Shown piece after piece: positions 57,735 to 64,000 of a stretch of DNA of 64,000 nt. The notes under the pieces were generated by a model. The model did not search any database, was not told where the DNA came from, and saw only the letters and a program-made list of their open reading frames with translations. The stretch comes from Undaria pinnatifida (lineage: Eukaryota > Sar > Phaeophyceae > Laminariales > Alariaceae). Numbering within the stretch: position 1 is the stretch's first letter; the number at the start of each line of letters is the position of its first letter. The DNA lies in assembly GCA_012845835.1 (NCBI GenBank), contig JABAKD010000010.1, forward strand, positions 18,239,204 to 18,303,203, read 5' to 3'. The position numbers and the translations under genes were made by a program.

Positions 57735-58610
57735 GTTGACTTTTAAGCCACCGGCACTCCTCGATAGTTCTCCATTTTTTTCTGGGTTATGGAGTTTGAA
57801 GTCTTTGCCTTTGGGTTGTTCGCGGTGTTTCGAGCGTTTTTTTACTGGGTGTGGGGCGATTCTAACCATGTTTTCTTTGTCCTGCTGCCCCCTCCCCCGC
57901 CGTGTGCCGGGCAAGGGTCTGGGTGTTCACGCCGCTATCTGAGGCGCAGGACTGCCGTTTTTTCGTGTTTGTTCAATTTCACCCTGCCGACGCCCTCCTC
58001 AGCCCAGAGCCGGGGGGCGACCAGGGTACCCTGTTCGCGCATAACGTGATACAGGGCTATATATGGGACTGTGTGTCGTCTTTTTTTTTTTGCTTGTATT
58101 TTGTAAAATTGTTGTAACGACGTCAGCTGTGAGTGTTCTACTTATTTCGGCTAAGCACTCCTTCCCCTCGCAGGGCTGTAGGTGGTGTCACCTTCCATTC
58201 CGGGTATTTGTCGTTTCCTCATCTAACCCCCGCCATGCCAATGGTCCGCGGCAATATTTTGGCATGACTTCTCCCTTGTATTAGCGCCTGTGATCCCCTT
58301 CCTTTCGACAAAGGTTGGCCTTGTCATAGTGCATTTTCTGTGGTTTGTTTGCCGTAGAGCCTTTTCTGTCCTCCCCCCCCCGCCACACGACCAGCGGTAC
58401 GCGACAGGTTTTTGATGGGTGGTTTGCCTTGTTGTAGGGTCTGCGTTTCCTTCAACCGCTCTTCTTCGCGTTTTCCTGGCTCCACAGCCAGGCCGTTAGA
58501 GTTGTGAGAGCGGGTTTTGAGGAGCCGCATCTTCGACTCGTGGTCTAGTTCGTAGGACCAGGGTTTCCCCAAAACTCCCATATTTCTGCATATATATGCG
58601 GCTCATCAGG
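57735..58610. other. 3' untranslated region of the Gypsy element
   Basis: Pyrimidine-rich and non-coding. It contains GACGTCAGCTGTGAGTG (about 58,120), one of the dispersed CTCACRGCTGACGT motifs. A minus-strand ORF at 58,581-58,324 is Lys/Glu-rich but unrecognised. Confidence 0.35.
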
Positions 58611-58890
58611 GTGGGCTTGTGTAAGGTACGTCCTTGAACAAGGCCTGCAATTTTCTGATTCAATAGGTACTTGGAGGTTTTTGTATGATAGATTAGCGTT
58701 ATCTGTTCGGGGTAGTCAAGAAATGAAACCGGAATGCGCCCCCTGGTTCTCAGTTGCTATCCGGGCTCTGTGGAAATAATGAAGCTGCTTCTCTACTACG
58801 TACGGCTAAGAAAGTGAGTACTCACCGAAGACCTGCTCAATGGGCAGACTTGCAGAGGATATTTTGTGCCCCCACCCTATAACTTAAGAG
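58611..58890 (+). repeat. Putative 3' LTR
   Basis: Partner of 48,099-48,372, preceded by a weak purine tract (CAGGGTGGGC). Confidence 0.5.
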
Positions 58891-58956
58891 TATGTCGCGA
58901 AAAACTATCAATTCTATCGCTTTTTTCCGACGCTACAATTAGTCCAAGGTTCTGAC

Positions 58957-59095
58957 TTAACCGAACGGGGGAGGTCAAAATCGAGTCTGCGTTATGCAGA
59001 TAGATGGACAAGAACTGGTACACAAACACGAAAGTGTATGGAGCTTGAGCTTTTTTTACCCGGATCTCCAGGGGGATCTAAAAAGAAGAAGACAA
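58957..59095 (+). mobile_element. SINE-like copy, plus strand, 5'-truncated
   Basis: Matches the minus strand of 10,525-10,650 (GTCTGCGTTATGCAGAT, CTGGTACACAAACACGAAAG, TTTTTTTACCCGGATC) and ends GGATCTAAAAAGAAGAAG, an A-rich tail. Body identity is about 85% by eye. Confidence 0.6.
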
Positions 59096-59495
59096 TTAGT
59101 AGCAGGGAACGTATTATTTTATTTTATTTTATTTTAACGTTAACGAAACAATTGGTCTCCACCCTAGCGGCACAAAGCAGGTGGCGACTTGAAGCAAGCG
59201 TGGGTACAGGGCATAGTGCTACCGTATGATCCGCGCAGGAAAGTTTGTCCAATCTGTTTTCGGCGAATAATTTCCGAAACACGACGAATGGCAAAACAAG
59301 CTGACCCCAGACTCTCATGATCACCAGGGCTGAGCGAAAGGCGACCTGTGTATTGCGCAGCTTGCAAAGATTAGTGCATCGACCCTAAAATTATCGAACT
59401 GTTGTCTTCCCAAAAGCCGCCCTCCCTCAAACTGGACAAATTCGGGTTTGACATCCATCCCAGGAGGTGTGTGATCATTTTGCGTGTTGTATATA

Positions 59496-59693
59496 CAGCG
59501 GGTACCCCGATTCAAGAGCACCCCGTGACAAGTCGAAACAAGCGCTGTTAACTACACATTGCTCTTCTTATCCGTGTAGTGGGAAGTATATAGTTTTTAG
59601 TATGGGCGTGACATGCCGATTTGACCGCTGCAACGTCCCAAATGATGTTGTCATAATAATATCCTGGGCGCCCTTGAATCGGGGTACCCACTG
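59496..59693. mobile_element. 198-bp MITE with TA target duplication
   Basis: Inverted ends CAGCGGGTACCCCGATTCAA and its near-complement (TTGAATCGGGGTACCCACTG) are flanked by TA on both sides (59,494-59,495 and 59,694-59,695). It belongs to the same broad class (CAG ends, TA duplication) as the MITE in gene A, but the sequence differs. No coding capacity. Confidence 0.8.
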
Positions 59694-59695
59694 TA

Positions 59696-60819
59696 CGTGA
59701 AATAGCATTACCAAAAGCCGAGATGAAAAATATCTGCATGGGCAAGGCTCGGATAGTTTTTGCTATTTCTGGCAAAAACTCCCAAACGAGCCCCCGGCGT
59801 TGGCGAAGGGTGAGGGAGCAGAGAGAGAGAGATAAACAGAGCACAGGGAGGAAAAAAAGCGTCACATTCTTGCGGTTGCACGTACTACTTCCTTGAAAAA
59901 GAAGACATCGAGAGCACATCAACATTACACGCATGCCAAGCCTTGTGAATAGTACTGCTAGTACTGCTAGTACTGCCAATAGTACAGTAGGGGTAGGGGT
60001 CGAAGGGGTGCTACCATACTCCGAAGTATGTTTTGGAGGCTCTCCGTTCTCATTTGATGAGCTCTAGACTAATGCCTCACCCAAAAACTGGCATTGGTGA
60101 CTAAAACGAAAGTGCAACGCGATGAACACAACCATGGCCTACAGTACGTACACAACGCATGCTATTCTAAAAATACACTTGAATACACAGGATTCCAACC
60201 GTACTGGGCACTCCCCCGGTGCGGGACGGCCCCGTCAATCGTAGTTATTTTGTCCAAAAAAAGACACCCCAATCGAGGAACACCTCGCGGAGCTTCGCGC
60301 TTGGTCGAGAAAGGCCTGTTCGGTCGGTGAAAACCCGAAGTGCTCCTGCTCAGGCATAATAAAGACGACGGTGGAGTCATCCCTCTATAGTGCAGTAGGG
60401 GTTGCACTTTTCGGGGCATATGGTGTTTTATGTGTGTGTGTGTTTGTGGCTCAAATAGAGCCAATTGAACTCCTCAAGTGAGTAACCACGGGTTAGTCGA
60501 ATATTTTCTCGAGCGTATTTGTTCTATGCATAGGGATTTTAATAGGGCATATAATAGAAGTGTTGGTCGGGTTGTGCGAAAGAATGCCTTCGAAGTAATG
60601 CTTCGGGTGATGTTGATGTTCATGTCGATGTTGATGTTCAGCTCCTCATGTTAGGAGCCCAGAAACTTCCGTTGCTCCCCTTTGACACCGTGGGATTACT
60701 CGACATTCATCACAATGAGTACCCACCCCCCACCCCCTTACCCTAGCACGCGTGACACATACACTAAACATCAAGTAAACATCGACATTACACACAGCCG
60801 GGGATACAACCATAACGAC
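59696..60819. other. No gene; includes an R2 fragment
   Basis: TAGTACTGC repeats at about 59,950-59,985. An R2 fragment at about 60,270-60,370 has GCTTCGCGCTTGG and the hairpin GGTCGGTGAAAACCCGAA. ATGTTGATGTTC repeats lie at about 60,610-60,640. Confidence 0.4.
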
Positions 60820-61110
60820 TGAGTTAGCGGTCAGCGCTGACTGCCAGCTTCCACCCATTGTTAAGAAACACCATGACCGCCGAGCAGGCAGTCAGCGCTG
60901 ACCGCTAGCAGCCCAGTGAACAATGGTGTACATGTAACAAGACTAGAAATACGGTGTGCCTCCAACACACATCGGCTGGGTGCTAGCCCAGTGAATAATG
61001 GTGCACATCTAACATAAAGCACAAATCGTGTAGATTATTCAACACAAAATCGGCTGACGGCTAGCTCAGTGGTCATGGCGCACACATCTATCAAAAACAT
61101 AACCAGGTGT
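60820..61110. repeat. Minisatellite, ~75-bp units (CGGCTGNNNGCTAGCYCAGTG)
   Basis: Three to four units with CAGTCAGCGCTGACYGCYAGC, CCAGTGAAYAATGGTG and CCAACACACATCGGCTG; the first has an inverted partner. Confidence 0.6.
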
Positions 61111-61439
61111 ATCTCCAACACAGGTCGAGAGCACATCGGCATCACACTCGCGCTAGCGCCCTCTTTGCCTCCGCTGTAGTCGGGTGGTCCTTCCCCATAC
61201 ACACCGATCTGATCGCCGCTGCCCTCTCTAGCGCCTGCTTTTGCTCGCTGCATCAACAAGCCAAAGACCCACAACAGAAGGAGGACAGGCGACAGGGCGG
61301 GGGGGGGGGGGGGGGGGGGGCTGTAATCCTTGTCATGCATGGTCGTAGTCTGTCATATCACAGACCCTCCCGTCCCTACAATGCCAGGACGGAGCACGTC
61401 GGGTATTACTCGACCAGGGCGACATTGGGAGTGGGAGTG
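61111..61439. other. No gene; G-run
   Basis: A long G-run at 61,299-61,320. The ORFs on both strands depend on it. CATGGTCGTAGTCTGTCA (61,338) recurs as CATGGCCGTAGTCTGTCA at 61,466, marking duplicated R2 ends. Confidence 0.35.
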
Positions 61440-61660
61440 GGGGGGGGGGGGTAATTATCGAATCATGCATGGCCGTAGTCTGTCAGACCATAGTCCCTAG
61501 ACCCTACAATAGCACCCCTACAGTGCCGGGGTGGAGTACGTCGGTTTTCACCGTCCAGGCAGACAATGCTTGCACTAAGCGCGAAGCAGCGTAAAGTATT
61601 CGGCGAGTCGCATCAAGGGTGAGCCGCACCCTACCAAGAAGCAGTGGGGGGGGTTCTAAG
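61440..61660 (-). repeat. R2 repeat, copy in inverted orientation
   Basis: On the minus strand: AGGGTGCGGCTCACCCTTGAT, CGCTTCGCGCTTAGTGCAAGC, GACGGTGAAAACCGAC hairpin, CCCGGCACTGTAGGGG, then CATGCATGATTCG. Confidence 0.5.
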
Positions 61661-62724
61661 AGGGGGGGGGGGGTCACATCATTAACAGAGCGTCAGAGAT
61701 ACCGTTGGGAGTCTTTGGATTTCACGTCATGCGCGCAAGTGGCAAAACTTTGCGGGACATAGTACCGAAACATAGATTCAGAATGCGGTAATGGAAAGCA
61801 AGCTAAAGCACTACCTGATGTTATATAATACAGAAAACACGTCTGAGTGGCAGCGTAACGACCATCTGGCCTCCATATTTACACCCGAACAGTCCATATA
61901 GTTCCGATCACAGTGATTTGCACCTACTATCTTCGGTACAAACATGTCATTATGCTCTCGCGACTCAGAGCGTTTCAGCCCCATCTTGTCGCATAGATAA
62001 TCAACGCAGGAGCAAGGTGATGACCGAGTACCAGCTGTTGGTTGATGAGTTGTGGTTTCTATTGGTTCCGCTACAACAGTACCCGGTGCCAAGGCGCTGC
62101 CGTCCCATGAAGATTCCGAACTGCTGGGGACAATTTCCCCTCTGCTGTCTGCTGTCTGCCGTCTCCTGCCTGCTGTACGCCGAGAGTGGCAGTGGGACTT
62201 ATATGCCAAAAGTCCTTGCCCTTTCGTCCAGACTGGAACTTGCATCACAGCACACTACCAGTACTACTGTAAACACTACACCACCACTATGGGCAACGCA
62301 GATCTAGCGCCACGGGCGGAGCCGTGGCCTCAACGCTAGTAGGTATTAATGCGAATGTTTGCACTGTTAACGGTATGCTTTATACGATTAGGTGCAAAAC
62401 ATATCGCATTAGATTGCTATGGATACTTGCTGTAGTTAGCTTGTCGAATTCAGCCAACACGCAGCTTGTCAGAAGAACAGGCCACACCAGATCCATGTAC
62501 AGATGTAAGACGATGGCTCCCAGACGGTTTTCAGTTTTTTGTGATTCCAAAGTGTCGAACCGCTGCTCAAACACGTAAAACCGTCAACGGACATCTTTCA
62601 ACATTTCCCTGCGTGCGGTTCTTGCGGTAGGTTATAACCTGGGGTTCCTGGTTACCACCGGTAGGTTCTCCCTCCGATTTGTGGGTACACGCGTTCCAGT
62701 TTTGAATAAAAAATAACGAAAAAA
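61661..62724. other. Unassigned; weak minus-strand ORFs
   Basis: Minus-strand ORFs at 62,248-61,811 and 62,574-62,380 have mixed composition but no motif. ACGTGTTTGAGCAGCGGTTCGA (about 62,577-62,552 on the minus strand) repeats upstream at about 62,811-62,790. This suggests that exon-flanking sequence was duplicated. Confidence 0.3.
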
Positions 62725-62866
62725 TAGCGGCGGAATACCTCATAGACTGGCTCTTAGCCTCGTCGAGCATAGCCAGGCCGCATTTTTCAACGAACCGCTC
62801 TCAAACACGTAGCCGTCAAAGGGAATTGCAAACTATTACAAAAACTAATAAAAGCGGCGGAATACC

Positions 62867-63031
62867 TGATGGACTGGCTCTTAGCCTTGGTCGGCAGAGT
62901 TTGGCCGCGTTTTTCCACAAAGACGGAGATGGCATCCGCCAGAGCGACATAAATGTCTCCGAGCTCGGGGTGGTTCGGTGGGTAAACGCCTTCCATAGCT
63001 GACACCGCCCGTCGAATATACCTGCAGCGCA
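62867..63031 (-). CDS. Possible internal exon, TPR-like (SMYD-type?)
   Basis: On the minus strand a segment between acceptor-like CGCTGCAG (ending 63,025-63,024) and donor-like CATCAG|GTATTC (about 62,862) encodes RRAVSAMEGVYPPNHPELGD, then IYVALADAIS and VEKRGQ...AKSQSIR. The HPELGDxYxALAD helix resembles the helical C-terminal region of SET/MYND-domain (SMYD) proteins, as recalled rather than tested. A second, tandem copy of the exon end lies at about 62,785-62,732 (VEK-C-G then EAKSQSMR) with the same donor. No further exons were linked, and function remains open. Confidence 0.35.
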
Positions 63032-63139
63032 ACACGACGGGATCGGTTTCCATGGTGTCACATTGAGCGCCTGTTCAAGACTCGGCCCAGACTCGACAAA
63101 AAGATTGAATTTTAGTTGACTTTTTAACCCTGCTACCAC

Positions 63140-64000
63140 CTCAAAAAAATATCCTACACTAACTCCAAGTTGTTGTACCCTTTAAATCGTGGGCGTATTT
63201 CTAAAGGAATGAAACCGTAACCACGACCCTAACCTCTACCGCCTGGGAAGATTGTCGGGATGTAGAGGTGCAGTGTGCGACACCAGTTTAAGAATCTCTT
63301 GTTTATGGCCAAGCTGGAACTTATATGTAAGGCAGTGTGTGTCCTACAGCATATTCAGTACAAAAGAGGTCATGTTCTTATTTTCGCCTTAACCTCGAGC
63401 CTGCAAGTCTTAACTGCGAAATTCTGAAGTCATGTCGCGCACTGCAACGAGGAGTTGGTGTGGAATATCAACCGTTTTCGTCGAAGCTGGTCCGAGTCAA
63501 TACTGCTGCATGAACAAACGTGCGCCGGTCAGATAAACAACGACAACCAGTACTACAGCAGTATCTGTATTTTCTTGCCCCACAACTGAATGCACTCACG
63601 TACTGCTGCTGCTCAAGTATGTTCGGCATTTATATAGCGAAGTCTATCAAACGGGACGACAATACACTGGTATAAGCTTCGACAGTGTTCGTGAAGAGCA
63701 TGACCAAGAGGGGCGGCTAGGGGGTGGCTATTGTTATAATGGACCGGTGTTGACGTGATCAACGGTGTCGCTTAGCGCAATCACAGCTGTCCGAACGCCG
63801 GAGGCATACTTTTCAGCGTTGCGTGACAGCAGGACCGGTATGACACACCAGATACTGTTGCAAGAAACTCGCTGCACTCAGGAGCGGCAACCAAGACGTG
63901 CCACGGGGGTAGGCGTCGCACTCTCCCTCAACGGAGGAACAACTCAATACTTTGACAGTCGATCTGTGTATTGTGTTTTTACACGATTAATATGATTCGC
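63140..64000. other. No confident gene at the window end
   Basis: A plus-strand frame at about 63,765-63,995 (SLSAITAVRTPEAYFSALRD, later GVGVALSLNGG) has protein-like composition and might be an exon running off the window, but no motif or splice signal settles it. Confidence 0.25.

Larger units (their letters stand above)
48099..58890 (+). mobile_element. Ty3/Gypsy LTR retrotransposon, broken, with nested LINE
   Basis: The pol region of a Ty3/Gypsy element reads left to right. Parts in order: gag-like region of uncertain content (about 51,415-53,100, with a Cys/His-rich stretch near 52,190-52,250); reverse transcriptase (about 53,490-54,120); RNase H (about 54,200-54,640); a long Ser/Pro/Arg-rich linker (about 54,700-55,500); integrase zinc region and core (about 55,830-56,700); and a C-terminal domain (about 56,760-57,715). 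A direct repeat of about 270 bp (48,099-48,372 and 58,611-58,890, about 80% identical by eye) brackets the block and is the best LTR candidate. Its termini are not clearly canonical and no target duplication was seen. If it is the LTR pair, the element is old and also encloses the antisense NADAR gene. It is clearly broken, with roughly half a dozen or more interruptions in gag-pol. Confidence 0.7.

Noticed and set aside
59548-59979. 143-residue minus-strand ORF
   Set aside because: It overlaps the MITE and lacks motif or splice support.

Overview
The window looks like nuclear DNA of a photosynthetic stramenopile, most likely a brown alga. The reasons are spliced genes with GT-AG and GC-AG introns, very few genes, many short transposon relics, long C/G runs and CAG/TAG microsatellites, and LINE and Ty3/Gypsy protein segments of a style I associate with brown algae. 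That last point is from memory and was not checked against a database. No rRNA gene, intact tRNA gene, CRISPR array or prokaryotic operon was seen.

Layout. 1-2.1 kb: a 109-bp tandem duplication, then the last exon of a Ser/Gly/Arg-rich protein. 2.1-6.4 kb: minisatellites rich in the palindrome TACCCGGGTA and the relic of a GGGTC-rich element. 6.4-8.2 kb: a well-defined hAT-like element (18-bp inverted ends, 8-bp target duplication) packed with GGGTC arrays. 8.4-15.0 kb and 19.3-24.9 kb: two copies of a segmental duplication, each carrying a gene (A and B) for a small protein. A third paralogue, C, lies on the minus strand at 36.2-42.0 kb. When spliced, A and C encode proteins of 134 and 140 residues with two WW-type domains, from three exons with identical intron phases and a GC-AG first intron. 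B has lost its start codon. Between and around them lie 5'-truncated LINE, SINE, MITE and other repeat copies; several can be dated as younger than the duplication because the sister copy has the empty site.

26-35 kb is mostly repeats: about a dozen copies of a ~400-bp family called R1 here, TTAA-flanked mini-elements, tandem arrays and one weak 158-residue ORF. 42.8-47.9 kb is an old tandem duplication whose copies differ by an R1 insertion (first copy) and a 377-bp TRIM-like element (second copy).

48.1-58.9 kb is a nest. A NADAR-domain (YbiA-like) gene on the minus strand is split by a 2,046-bp 5'-truncated LINE with a 6-bp target duplication. Next to it lies a broken Ty3/Gypsy element on the plus strand. 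A ~270-bp direct repeat brackets the whole block and may be its LTRs, in which case the NADAR gene sits antisense inside the retroelement. 58.9-64 kb holds a SINE-like copy, a TA-flanked MITE, a minisatellite, and a possible exon with a tandem partial duplicate.

The most rewarding items are the three-copy tandem-WW family, the NADAR gene with its LINE insertion and retroelement context, and the GGGTC hAT-like element. All exon structures come from splice-site reading and paralogue comparison alone. Identity figures are estimates by eye.
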